64,000 nt of DNA from Paenibacillus sp. Soil750 (GCF_001428045.1 NZ_LMSD01000023.1:186001-250000), one strand, 5' to 3'; counted from the stretch's first letter, positions 45,301-53,694 are shown. Program-made: numbers and translations. Notes: generated from the letters alone by a model not told the origin.

Positions 45301-45440
45301 TTAAAGTTCGAGATACCGATAGTGAGACAACGTATGCTTTTACATTGGAGAAAGATCGTTCCGTGCTCTTTGCCGCAGATCGGCAAGGGCAAGTGATTTC
45401 CATTTACCGCCCAGATGAAGTCCATATTGAAAGGAGCTAA
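42327..45440 (+). CDS. Clan GH-A glycoside hydrolase, possible beta-mannosidase
   Basis: 1037 residues starting at the ATGA overlap with the GH125 gene. The first ~270 residues look like a glutamine-amidotransferase-like and sandwich region ('RPVLIFHEPGF', 'LQRGGGLLSVGG'). The TIM barrel follows (~365-740) with acid/base E496 ('WDLINEPS') and nucleophile E662 ('NVIQETGI'). A GH42-type trimerisation-like domain comes next ('LILLPSAHNLDEQAW'). It does not fit one familiar GH family cleanly. Between two alpha-mannosidases, a beta-mannosidase cleaving the Man-beta-1,4-GlcNAc core would complete N-glycan breakdown; a beta-galactosidase is the main alternative. Confidence 0.75.
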   Translation: MSRPVLIFHEPGFPSSSWSDVPIAQLTAQGAVVVGAHALGEALRSAAGGCFVNLHAPYFPKAAWPDILAFLQRGGGLLSVGGAAFKRPVRWEDENWHVESEQTGYHQQLHIHEILRVEGTPIRSYITSETLPLLEGQESLFALADTWNMVPHTTRDSDLPHQMGAAGTMSTQIYPLLKSLGKTGREVAAPVVLWENSRGAFIGSRWLFVNVPLSPSFWSEGGAESLAQWAKFCASGVTELWIKPNYASYEPGEHAMLTIQTQHIGDKAAVKAWTLDLRVEHDKGTQDVWTHRLTVQVNKEFNVVRIPVPMNIERGLYRVTCKADSEDGELRILRQGFWGNDAGLLAEGQPITCGRDYFIKDGRPLPVVGMTYMTSDVARKFLFLPNSDVWDRDMAQMAKAGINWIRTGIWTAYRNIMQVDGHASEEVLRAIDAFLLTAKKHQLQVTFTFFSFTPETWEGVNPYLDPQSVEAQKRFIRSIVSRHQATTHVDWDLINEPSMFDPAQIFSDGPRSSRDKYEKEAFIAWLKQRHESIELLQELWNMTPVQLPTYEAAVIPEAADINFDVQDMHRAKKGTRWLDYCLFSMEMHNQWAKQLYDTIKEIVPEHLVVVGQDEALGAQRPSPLFYEEAVDYTTVHSWWLNDNLVWDGIFAKTANKPNVIQETGIMYVETPDGRAKRSEIELRSMLERKYAYAFATGGAGAIHWIWNTNFYMDNANESHIGALRADGTEKPEADVSYEFGRFMAEIRDLFQERDLEDIVAVFPYSNDFSNRKLAFDATTAMTRVLSYKMKLPFRAASEYHLEMLEHQPAKLILLPSAHNLDEQAWIKLIDIVKSTGATLLATGPISLDAYWKQKPRLLEELGDAELHNVRREEMLELEGTLHPVSYGRRRIAETLKEVRLGSSEAKPSAGGDRVVDLPLGNGRLIWSPLPVEINDRMDTVEALYRYAVNKAGCSSGLQWLQGDIAGIYGRKLRFKGGFLYVFVSEFAWDVTVKVRDTDSETTYAFTLEKDRSVLFAADRQGQVISIYRPDEVHIERS

Positions 45441-45443
45441 CCC

Positions 45444-48173
45444 ATGAGTACCAAGCGAACAGCTCATATCATTTCCCATACCCACTGGGATCGGGAGTGG
45501 TACCTACCTTATGAAAAGCACCATGTGCGTCTAGTTAAACTCGTAGATACGTTATTAGATAAAATGGATCAAGATGCAAATTATCGCAGTTTCTTTCTGG
45601 ACGGCCAGACGATTATTCTGGAGGATTACTTGCAGGTCAGACCCGAGAAAAAGGATCGCCTAAGCAAACTAATTCGGGATGGTCGCATCCTCATTGGACC
45701 TTGGTATATTTTACAGGATGCCTTCTTGACGAGCGGCGAAGCCAATGTCCGCAATATGCAGATTGGACATCAAGATGCGAAAGCGTATGGCGATGTTTCT
45801 AAAATCGGCTATTTTCCCGACACATTCGGCTTAGTCGGGCAGACACCGCAATTGATGCAGCAGTCCGGCATCACGAATGCCTTATTCGGTCGAGGTGTGA
45901 AGCCGACAGGTTTCAACAACACAGTTTCGGATGGTGACTTTGAATCCTCTTTCTCGGAGCTGATTTGGGAGGGGCCAGATGGTTCCCAGGTGCTGGGCAT
46001 TCTTTTTGCCAACTGGTATTCCAACGGCAATGAGATCCCGGTTGATAAGGAAGAAGCAAAAGCTTATTGGGGACGCAAACTGGCGGATGCTGAGAAATAT
46101 GCATCCACAGGCGAACTGCTCTTCATGAATGGCTGCGATCATCAGCCTGTTCAGTTGGATCTTCCGGAAGCGATTCAAGCTGCGAGTGAGCTTTTCCCGG
46201 ATACAACCTTTGTACATTCGAATTTTAACGATTATTTGGCGGCCGTTCAGCGTTCAGGCAAGCAGGAGCTTTCGACAGTCAAAGGCGAGCTGCGCAGCCA
46301 GCGGACGGACGGATGGTCTACGCTCGTCAATACCGCTTCCGCGCGTGTGTATTTGAAGCAGATGAATCAGCTGGGACAAGCGATGTTGGAGAAAGTGGCT
46401 GAGCCGCTGGCGGCATTCGCCCATGTCCTCAAAGTCGGGGAGAAGTACCCGCATCATCTATTCACATATGCGTGGAAAACCTTAATGCAAAACCATCCGC
46501 ATGACAGCATCTGCGGCTGCTCCGTGGATGAAGTGCACCGTGAAATGGTCACACGCTTCGATAAGAGCCGCCATGTTGCTGAAGCCATTATCGATGACAG
46601 CAAGCAAGCCATTGCGGACGCAATCGATACAACTGACTTTACGCTGGCAGGAGAAGGCGCTCTGCCTGTAGTCGTGTTTAATACGTCGGGTTGGGAACGC
46701 TCGGGGGTTGTCAGTATCGAGATCGATGCTTTACGCCTTTATTTCCGAGATGGTTATACGCTTGAAGAAGCAAGCGCTTTTGCCAAAGCGGCAGATATTA
46801 CAGGACGAGCGCTCGTGGATGCGTCTTCTCAGCCTCTGCCATGCACAGTCGAGGATCTCGGCTTGCAATTCGGATACGATTTGCCGGACGACAAGTTCCG
46901 TCAGCCGTATATGTGCCGAAAAGTAAGATTGACTTTTGAAGCAGATAAGGTGCCGGCACTAGGCTTGAAAACTTACGCTTGGGTGAAGAGGGAAACAGAA
47001 CTAGCCGATTCCTCGTTATTCACAAATGAGCGGGTCATGGAAAATGCAGCGATCAAGATTGAAATCGCGGATAACGGTTCATTCACGCTGACGGATAAGA
47101 AGAACGGCCGCACGTACCGGGATTTGGGTGTGTACGAGAATACCGGAGATATTGGCAACGAGTATATGTTCCGCCAACCAGATGGCGAAAAACCATTGAC
47201 AACGAGCGGATTGCAAGCTCAAATCCGTGTGCTCCAAGATACGGCCTACCAAGCTTCCATCGAAATCGTCCATGATTGGGAAATTCCTGCGTCAGGAGAT
47301 GATATGCTGGACGTTGAACAACGTGACTTAGTGTACTATCCGCATCGCAAAGCACAACGTTCAACGCGCATGATTTCGATGCGGATCCGCACCGTGGTTA
47401 GCTTGAGCCGGAGCGGACAAGGGGTAGAGATCGAGCCATCCTTCAACAATCAGGCGAAAGATCATCGTCTGCGAATGTTGTTCCCAACCGATATGACGGC
47501 GCAAACGCATCATGTTGATTCGATGTTTGAAGTCGTGCAGCGCGATAATACGCCAGCCGCAGAGTGGGAAAACCCAAGCAATACCCAGCATCAGCAGGCA
47601 TTCGTTGATGTTAGCGAAGCGGGAGCGGGCTTGGTTGTTGCCAATCTCGGATTGAACGAATACGAGGTTCTGCGCGATGGGCGGAATACGATTGCGGTAA
47701 CGCTTCTGCGCGCGGTTGGCGAACTCGGCGATTGGGGCTTGTTTCCGACTCCGGAGGCGCAGTGTCTGGGTGAACATACGGTTCGATTGGCGATCTTCCC
47801 GCATACTGGTGATGGCGACAAATATGAAGCCTATACGGCTGCATACCAGTTCCAAATTCCTTGGACAGTGGCACAAACCGGCATCCATTATGGCCGAATC
47901 GCATCGACATTTGCTCCTTTCCAATGGGAAGGTGAGGGTCTGGCTTTATCCTCGATGAAAATGAATGAAGCATCAGGTGATGTGCTGCTTCGTTGGTACA
48001 ACATGCGTTCACAGCATGCGGAGGTTAAGGTCAGCACGCAACTTCCGCAGCGGAATTTCTATAAGAGCACGATCTTGGAGATACAAGGCGAGCGTTTGGC
48101 CGTGAAGGCAGACGGCGGCTTGACGTTGCCAGTAGGCCCCTGTGAGATCGTGACAATCGGGATTCAGCGGTAG
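45444..48173 (+). CDS. GH38 alpha-mannosidase
   Basis: 909 residues, AAAGGAG before the ATG, three bases after the GH-A gene stop. The zinc site 'SHTHWDREWY' (H14, D16) and the nucleophile D126 in 'GYFPDTFGLVGQTP' are present, with 'FMNGCDHQP' and the 'NHPHDSICGCS' segment of bacterial MngB-like enzymes. It is a retaining enzyme that removes alpha-1,2, 1,3 or 1,6 mannose in the cytoplasm and probably complements GH125. It is the last gene of the operon and is followed by a strong terminator. Confidence 0.95.
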   Translation: MSTKRTAHIISHTHWDREWYLPYEKHHVRLVKLVDTLLDKMDQDANYRSFFLDGQTIILEDYLQVRPEKKDRLSKLIRDGRILIGPWYILQDAFLTSGEANVRNMQIGHQDAKAYGDVSKIGYFPDTFGLVGQTPQLMQQSGITNALFGRGVKPTGFNNTVSDGDFESSFSELIWEGPDGSQVLGILFANWYSNGNEIPVDKEEAKAYWGRKLADAEKYASTGELLFMNGCDHQPVQLDLPEAIQAASELFPDTTFVHSNFNDYLAAVQRSGKQELSTVKGELRSQRTDGWSTLVNTASARVYLKQMNQLGQAMLEKVAEPLAAFAHVLKVGEKYPHHLFTYAWKTLMQNHPHDSICGCSVDEVHREMVTRFDKSRHVAEAIIDDSKQAIADAIDTTDFTLAGEGALPVVVFNTSGWERSGVVSIEIDALRLYFRDGYTLEEASAFAKAADITGRALVDASSQPLPCTVEDLGLQFGYDLPDDKFRQPYMCRKVRLTFEADKVPALGLKTYAWVKRETELADSSLFTNERVMENAAIKIEIADNGSFTLTDKKNGRTYRDLGVYENTGDIGNEYMFRQPDGEKPLTTSGLQAQIRVLQDTAYQASIEIVHDWEIPASGDDMLDVEQRDLVYYPHRKAQRSTRMISMRIRTVVSLSRSGQGVEIEPSFNNQAKDHRLRMLFPTDMTAQTHHVDSMFEVVQRDNTPAAEWENPSNTQHQQAFVDVSEAGAGLVVANLGLNEYEVLRDGRNTIAVTLLRAVGELGDWGLFPTPEAQCLGEHTVRLAIFPHTGDGDKYEAYTAAYQFQIPWTVAQTGIHYGRIASTFAPFQWEGEGLALSSMKMNEASGDVLLRWYNMRSQHAEVKVSTQLPQRNFYKSTILEIQGERLAVKADGGLTLPVGPCEIVTIGIQR

Positions 48174-48185
48174 TCATAGTCAGCT

Positions 48186-48236
48186 TGCAAAGACCAGATT
48201 AGCTTAGGCTAATCTGGTCTTTGCAGGCATTTTTTT
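48186..48236 (+). terminator. Strong terminator of the mannosidase operon
   Basis: TGCAAAGACCAGATTAGC (48186-48203) and its perfect complement (48208-48225) around TTAG form an 18-bp stem, followed by a T-run at 48230-48236. Confidence 0.93.
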
Positions 48237-48318
48237 GTTGTTCAAGGGGGAGCAATGTTTCCTCCATATTTGTTTAGCTAGCTAGCTTTTGGGCAGTTGT
48301 TGGAGAATGTTTAGTTAA

Positions 48319-48353
48319 AGGGGCAGATCAAATTGAAAAATTTGTCTGCCCCT
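48319..48353 (-). terminator. Hairpin downstream of the A-T-R reductase gene
   Basis: AGGGGCAGA and TCTGCCCCT (48319-48327 and 48345-48353) enclose an AT-rich extension of the stem. On the minus strand it is followed by only three Ts, so termination is plausible but not strong. Confidence 0.5.
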
Positions 48354-48421
48354 ACTAACATTCAACTTGTCTATCCGTTATTCAGTATGCTGGCTTGCCC
48401 AGAGGCCTCAGATGTTAGGTT

Positions 48422-51400
48422 CTACGGTTTGGGGAAATATCCACGATCGACTGCATGTTCGACCAATGCGGCTACCAATGTTCTCAAGCTTGGCAAGGGA
48501 GTTAAGGAACTAGCATTCTGAATGGAGCTCTCGCAGCTATAAAGGTACGGTGAAGTTCTAACCCCGTCGCCTTCCAATAATGGAATGGCTAATTGAACAG
48601 CTTCCTTACTGATGTTGTTGCCTACTGTAATGACCCACTTTTCAAACTCTTTTTGCGGTATTAGGTCAATAGCATATCCTAGTTCTCTCAGCGCTTCAAT
48701 GAATGCATCATAATGTTCTTGAACCGGGTTGCAAATGTGGTAGATTTCACCGAATGTTCGCTGCTTCATTAAGGAAACCATAAAGCTGCTTGCAAAGTCT
48801 ATGGGAGAGATATCCATATATGCGTCTACGATTGGCGCTTTACCTAGAAGCAAGAATGCCTTGATCATACGATAGAAATAGTTTTCATGTATATTTTTTT
48901 GAAAGCGACCGGTCACACTGTGGCACGACAAATTGCCTGCTCGATATATCGAACATGGCAGCCCCGCACTAATGGCTTCAACGACACATTTTTCTGCTAA
49001 AAGTTTACTGTTTGTATATACATTATCCAATTTCAAGCTATAAAACTCCTGGAAATTTTGCGATACCGTTTCCCAATATCCTGATGATGCCATATCTTCT
49101 GGTATTCCTATTGTAGAAATAAAGTGGAAGGGGACAGTTGGCCTATCGTATACCAATTTCAGCAGGTTTTGAGTGCCAATCACATTGGTTGCATGGAAAT
49201 CATCCATACTGCCAAAATGTCTAACATCCGCACCAGCATGGATAATAGAAGTAATTTTAGTAGAAACAACCTTTCGTTCTTCGGCGCCCAAGCCTAAGTC
49301 AGCATTCGCTAAATCACCCTCGAGCACGAAAATCCTATTCGTATACTTGGCAAAAAACTTTTGCCCCCAATAGGAGTCCAAGGTTTCCCAAACCCGAGCA
49401 ATCCCGTTATGACCAAATTTGGGACGAACCAGTAGGTGGAGGTTGGCATCAGTGGTTGTCAACAGCTCATATATCAAATGTGAACCCAAATATCCGGTTG
49501 CCCCAGTTAACAAAATGTCCGAACCTAAACCGTTTTGGGCATTAATATGCGCCTTTGGAAGTATGGGCAGCTCTTTAAGTAGCATGTACTCGGTGAAGGA
49601 TGTTTCTTCAACTTCGTCAGTATTATTGGGTAATGTAGATATATAGGCAGCCAAATCTTTCACTGTTGGATGCTGATACAAATCATTCATCCGCAAGTTG
49701 AGGTAATCCTGTTTTAAACGTGATAAAACCGCCATAACACCTAGAGAGTCTCCGCCAATCTCGAAGAAACTTTCGTTGCGACCGACTCGCGCAAGTCCTA
49801 GAATTTTAGACCATAGCGATGCAATGGCATGCTCTAATTCGCCAGTTGGCTCTTCATAAGGACTATTCGTTTCTGCAAAATCGATATTATCCATGGCGAG
49901 TAGCTTCTTCCTGTCTACTTTACCTGTAGGAGAGAGCGGTATTTCCTGTAGGTTATAGAAAAAGCTTGGAATCATATAATAGGGGACGTAAGATTTGATA
50001 TGCTCACGCAGCTCAGTGCTGGATACATCGGATTTTGTAGAGTAAAAGCAGGAAAGATGCTTTACCGTATTGTTCTCTTGGATAGCCACTACGGCTGCAT
50101 CGAGAACGGAAGGATGCTTGGACAAAGCGTTCTCAATTTCGCCAATTTCAATGCGGAAGCCACGTAGTTTTAATTGCCCATCTTTACGATATTGAAATTC
50201 GAGATTGCCATCGGATAGCACTTTGACGATATCGCCCGATTTATAAACCTTGGAGTTAGGAGCGCTGCTGAACGGGTTCGTAATGAAAACTTCGTTCGTT
50301 TTGTCAGGGAGATTCAAATATCCTTTGGCAAGGGCAAAGGTTTCAATGAAAAGCTCTCCTTCTTCGCCGACTACCGCAAGCGTCCCGTCAGCTTTAACAA
50401 CATAAATCTTATAATTGCCGATAGGGGAGCCGATAGGGACAGTTATCGAATTGCTGTTCCAATAGTCAGTTATCTTGAATGTAGTTGTAACGACAGTGCA
50501 CTCTGTTGGTCCATAAGCATTAAAAATGACGGTATCCATGCCAAACTTGTCTTGGAACTTGCGTACATGGTCGGAGAGAAGTGCTTCCCCACCTACGGTA
50601 ATGTTTCTTACCGTCTGCCACTTTGATTTAGGATTGGAAATTGTTGTCTCAGATAGTCGATTGAATACAGATGTGGGAATACAACCAATGATAGTAATTT
50701 TTTTGCTTTCAAGAAGTGACAAAAAAAGATCAGGTGTCAATTGCTCTTCCTTCGTTAAAATAGCAAGCGTTGCACCGTTGAGCAAGCAGTTGAACGTATC
50801 TAAAATAGAGGCGTCAAAACTAAATGTAGAAAACTGAGTAAGCACATCTGCGCTCGAAATCTCCAATTTGTTGGTGAACGTATTCGAAAGATTTACAACG
50901 CCTCTGTGAGCAATCAGCGTACCTTTCGGATTTCCGGTGGAGCCGGAAGTGTAAATCACATAAGCCAAATCATCCGGAGTGATGTTCGCATCCTCGAAGC
51001 TGGTTGCGCTGTTTGAAAAACAGTTTTCTATCGAAATCGGGGTATCGACACCTAAGGAAAGACATAACTCTGCAGCAGTTTCCACGTGGTTCTTCTTGAT
51101 GATCAATTGTTTGCAACTAGCGTTTTGTACGATATACCGATTGCGTTCAATAGGATGCTCCGGGTCAATAGGGACATAAATACCGCCCATACGCAATACT
51201 CCAAGAATGGAGATAACGGTTTCGGGGCTGCGCTCCATATAAATACCGACAAAATCGCCTTTACGGCAGCCGGCATTGGTCAAAGCGTTCGCAACCTGAG
51301 AACTCTTTGTGAACAGATCGGCATAAAGAATTTCAATGTCACCATGGGAGATTGCTGCTTTACTTGCATATCTCGTTGCTACGCGCCGAAAGATGGAGGA

Positions 51401-51484
51401 TATCGTTTCTGTTTCTGGGTAGGCTTCGTCCGTATGGTTGATTTCACTGTAGATGGACTTTTTTTCTTTGACGAGATTCAGCAT
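48422..51484 (-). CDS. Stand-alone NRPS-like protein: adenylation, thiolation, thioester reductase (A-T-R)
   Basis: 1020 residues, GAGGAGAG before the ATG. The adenylation domain (~25-530) has 'YTSGSTGNPKG' (179-188), 'NAYGPTE' and the catalytic lysine K522 in 'SPTGKVDRKKL'. The carrier domain carries the phosphopantetheine Ser580 in 'EIGGDSLG'. The terminal reductase domain has the NAD(P)-binding 'LTGATGYLGSHL' (from 659) and an SDR 'YTNSKLLAEK'. There is no condensation domain, so it should activate one acid or amino acid and release it as aldehyde or alcohol, like carboxylate or aminoadipate reductases. The specificity pocket seems hydrophobic but unassigned. It probably shares the c-di-GMP-controlled transcript of the chemoreceptor upstream. 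Confidence 0.93.
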   Translation of the reverse strand: MLNLVKEKKSIYSEINHTDEAYPETETISSIFRRVATRYASKAAISHGDIEILYADLFTKSSQVANALTNAGCRKGDFVGIYMERSPETVISILGVLRMGGIYVPIDPEHPIERNRYIVQNASCKQLIIKKNHVETAAELCLSLGVDTPISIENCFSNSATSFEDANITPDDLAYVIYTSGSTGNPKGTLIAHRGVVNLSNTFTNKLEISSADVLTQFSTFSFDASILDTFNCLLNGATLAILTKEEQLTPDLFLSLLESKKITIIGCIPTSVFNRLSETTISNPKSKWQTVRNITVGGEALLSDHVRKFQDKFGMDTVIFNAYGPTECTVVTTTFKITDYWNSNSITVPIGSPIGNYKIYVVKADGTLAVVGEEGELFIETFALAKGYLNLPDKTNEVFITNPFSSAPNSKVYKSGDIVKVLSDGNLEFQYRKDGQLKLRGFRIEIGEIENALSKHPSVLDAAVVAIQENNTVKHLSCFYSTKSDVSSTELREHIKSYVPYYMIPSFFYNLQEIPLSPTGKVDRKKLLAMDNIDFAETNSPYEEPTGELEHAIASLWSKILGLARVGRNESFFEIGGDSLGVMAVLSRLKQDYLNLRMNDLYQHPTVKDLAAYISTLPNNTDEVEETSFTEYMLLKELPILPKAHINAQNGLGSDILLTGATGYLGSHLIYELLTTTDANLHLLVRPKFGHNGIARVWETLDSYWGQKFFAKYTNRIFVLEGDLANADLGLGAEERKVVSTKITSIIHAGADVRHFGSMDDFHATNVIGTQNLLKLVYDRPTVPFHFISTIGIPEDMASSGYWETVSQNFQEFYSLKLDNVYTNSKLLAEKCVVEAISAGLPCSIYRAGNLSCHSVTGRFQKNIHENYFYRMIKAFLLLGKAPIVDAYMDISPIDFASSFMVSLMKQRTFGEIYHICNPVQEHYDAFIEALRELGYAIDLIPQKEFEKWVITVGNNISKEAVQLAIPLLEGDGVRTSPYLYSCESSIQNASSLTPLPSLRTLVAALVEHAVDRGYFPKP

Positions 51485-51568
51485 GGTCTCTCTCCTCTAT
51501 ATGTGAATTATCTTATTGGAACGGATTACAGGGCGACAACCGCCATGTAATCCGGAATTCCTATCCGT

Positions 51569-53311
51569 TTATTTCATCTCTATATCAAACTTGCCTACCA
51601 TATTGCTCAATTCCTCAGCAACCGTTGAGAGCTTGCTGGCGAAAGTAGAAATGCTTTGTAAGGATGATTCCTGAGTCAGAACTGATTCCATAATTTTGTT
51701 AGTACTGTGCGCTGTTTTCCTGGATATTCCTCCCAATTCACCCATCATGGCAGTCACTTGCTCTGTACTTGCAGACATTTCTTGTGTAGCGGATGAAATA
51801 TCGATAACTTGATTCGATACGACCTGCGAGGCATCCAAAATATTAGTAAAGGATTCTCCTGTGCTTTTGGCAATTTCCAATCCTTTTTTGGTTTCATTGG
51901 TACCTTGTGTCACGAATGTAGCTGTGTTGTGAGTCTCTGATTGAATGTCGGCAACAAGCGTTTCAATCTGACTTGTCGAATTTTTCGATTGATCGGCAAG
52001 CTTACGTACCTCAGCAGCTACAACTGCGAACCCTCTGCCATGTTCGCCAGCTCGAGCAGCTTCAATACTTGCGTTTAATGCCAGTAGGTTGGTTTGAGCA
52101 GTTAAGTCCTTAATGAGGTTGAGAATACTACCAATCTCTTCTGATTTCGATTCAAGGAGCTTGATTGTACCTGCGGTAGAAATCGAGTTCGTATTGATGC
52201 GTCCCATTTGATCCGATATCGTTTGGGCGGCCTTATTGCCTTCTTCAGATAGATTTTTCATAGCATGAGAAGCAGTGGCAACTTCGGTTGCGTTTTGAGC
52301 GATGACTTGCAAAGAAGCTGCAATTTCTTCAACTGATCGTCCGCATTCTTCTGTAGAATTTTTTTGCTGGTCGACATGCGTATTCATGTCTCTGATTTCT
52401 GTTGTGATCAACTCGATGCTGTGACGATTGTCTTCAGTGATGCTGAACAGTTCGTTGGAAGCGTCGGATACACTTGAAGCTGTTTGCTTAATACTTGATA
52501 ATATTTCGCGAATATTAGAAAGCATCATATTAAATTTCTTATTTAGTTCGCCGAAACCGCCGTTTTCCTCCAATGTGAAATTGAACTTTCCATTAGAGGC
52601 TTGTTCGATTCCACGCATTAATTGGTTGATCGGCATAAGCGTTCTTCTTGCCACCCAATATTGCGCTCCGTTGCAAATCACCAAGGCGATTAAGAGTAAA
52701 ATGATCGAACTCAAGAGGAACGATTTTTGAGCATCGGGAATCACTTTAGCGTCTACATCCACGCCAAAGTAAGCTGCAACATTGCCGCTATCGTCAATAA
52801 TTGGGTAAAGGACGCTGACCCATGTGCCGTAATCATCTTTATAGTAAGAAGTGAAGGTCTCGGTTTTGGTTTTCAACATGGTTTTCAAACCGCTGACGAT
52901 CCCTTTCGGTTGCTCATACATATCTCCGATGTTCAAACCTGCTTCTTTAAAAGCTTTAACAACGTGACTCGGGAACGAAATCAACGATGTTTTATTCCCA
53001 TCCGCTAACTCAACCCCAAATATGTAAGCTTGCGCTACATTGGCATTGAAGGCAGTGTAACTATCAAATTGCTTGGTTAATCGTTGCTGCTCGCTTGCTT
53101 CATAGCTTTTATCACTTAGTGCACCCTGGACGTCTTTATAGGTTATACCTTGTGCCCACACGGATGTCATATTATGGGTCTGCGTTCTCAACGTATCTGT
53201 TAAAATTTGATTCTGAAAATAAGCGCTGATGGAAATAAGCACGACCCCGATGACTAGCAAATTCAACATCGAGAATAAAAGATTTTTGCCGAAATAGTTC
53301 TTGGTCTTCAA
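51569..53311 (-). CDS. Methyl-accepting chemotaxis protein with Cache sensor
   Basis: 580 residues from a TTG start behind AAGGAGTG. Membrane segment at ~11-31, a periplasm-facing Cache domain (~35-190), a second segment (~195-217), HAMP (~215-270) and the long coiled-coil signalling domain with the hairpin tip 'LALNASIEAARAGEHGRGFAVVA', matching chemoreceptors that bind CheA/CheW. The Cache 'GTWVSVLYPIIDDSGNVAAYFGVDVD' segment fits small-ligand sensing. Its 5' leader is a c-di-GMP-I riboswitch with terminator. The next gene starts 84 bases after its stop, with no classical terminator between. Confidence 0.95.
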   Translation of the reverse strand: MKTKNYFGKNLLFSMLNLLVIGVVLISISAYFQNQILTDTLRTQTHNMTSVWAQGITYKDVQGALSDKSYEASEQQRLTKQFDSYTAFNANVAQAYIFGVELADGNKTSLISFPSHVVKAFKEAGLNIGDMYEQPKGIVSGLKTMLKTKTETFTSYYKDDYGTWVSVLYPIIDDSGNVAAYFGVDVDAKVIPDAQKSFLLSSIILLLIALVICNGAQYWVARRTLMPINQLMRGIEQASNGKFNFTLEENGGFGELNKKFNMMLSNIREILSSIKQTASSVSDASNELFSITEDNRHSIELITTEIRDMNTHVDQQKNSTEECGRSVEEIAASLQVIAQNATEVATASHAMKNLSEEGNKAAQTISDQMGRINTNSISTAGTIKLLESKSEEIGSILNLIKDLTAQTNLLALNASIEAARAGEHGRGFAVVAAEVRKLADQSKNSTSQIETLVADIQSETHNTATFVTQGTNETKKGLEIAKSTGESFTNILDASQVVSNQVIDISSATQEMSASTEQVTAMMGELGGISRKTAHSTNKIMESVLTQESSLQSISTFASKLSTVAEELSNMVGKFDIEMK

Positions 53312-53417
53312 TTTAACTGCACTCCTTAGATGCTATTTTTGTTGACACGAAACGCTATATTCTGTGAATATCCCCCATTCTTCGACATTTTTTGAAGACT
53401 CCGTAGTGATAGAGACA

Positions 53418-53452
53418 TAAAAAAGCCTATCCCAAAGGTTCGGGATAGGCTT
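53418..53452 (-). terminator. Riboswitch expression-platform terminator
   Basis: On the minus strand AAGCCTATCCC, a seven-base loop and GGGATAGGCTT are followed by six Us. It lies directly after the aptamer. GTGATAG before it and CTATCAC after it (53454-53460 and 53406-53412 on the plus strand) can pair around the hairpin, offering an alternative fold. Confidence 0.88.
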
Positions 53453-53454
53453 AC

Positions 53455-53545
53455 TATCACAAACTGGCGGTTTGGCAGCCATAGCTTCGTAGCTTTAGGC
53501 CCATAACTTTGCGCCCTTACCTTTCGATAAGTTTGCTCTTTACAG
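53455..53545 (-). promoter_or_regulatory. Cyclic di-GMP-I (GEMM) riboswitch aptamer
   Basis: Read on the minus strand, the leader shows the class I hallmarks in order: AGAGCAAAC, CGAAAGG (GNRA tetraloop of P2), GCGCAAAG, GGGCCTAAA (tetraloop receptor), a variable GCTACGAAGCTATGG hairpin and GCTGCCAAACCGCC, closed by AACTG/CAGTT. It senses the second messenger c-di-GMP and controls the chemoreceptor gene ~145 bases downstream through the terminator at 53418-53452. Whether c-di-GMP turns expression on or off is not decided by inspection. Confidence 0.92.
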
Positions 53546-53587
53546 TTATAACTTATTTACAAAATATTACTCTTACAAATTATGACT

Positions 53588-53616
53588 ATTATAAATTAAC
53601 GATACATTTCTGTAAA
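53588..53616 (-). promoter_or_regulatory. SigA promoter of the riboswitch-chemoreceptor transcript
   Basis: On the minus strand TTTACA, exactly 17 bases, TATAAT. The start point would be near 53581, about 40 bases before the aptamer. This is a near-consensus vegetative promoter, consistent with control by the riboswitch rather than by an activator. Confidence 0.8.
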
Positions 53617-53694
53617 TACTATATGTATATATGAAATGTATACAAATTGTGAAATATGCGACTTTCAGGTCATACTTAAGTATCGTAATTTGGC

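Noticed and set aside
47361..47924. 187-residue minus-strand frame inside the GH38 gene
   Set aside because: It is antisense to a well-supported gene, with a composition set by the opposite strand and no ribosome site.
51485..51568. Terminator between chemoreceptor and A-T-R genes
   Set aside because: A GGATTACA...TGTAATCC hairpin exists but is not followed by a T-run on the minus strand, so it was not called a terminator.
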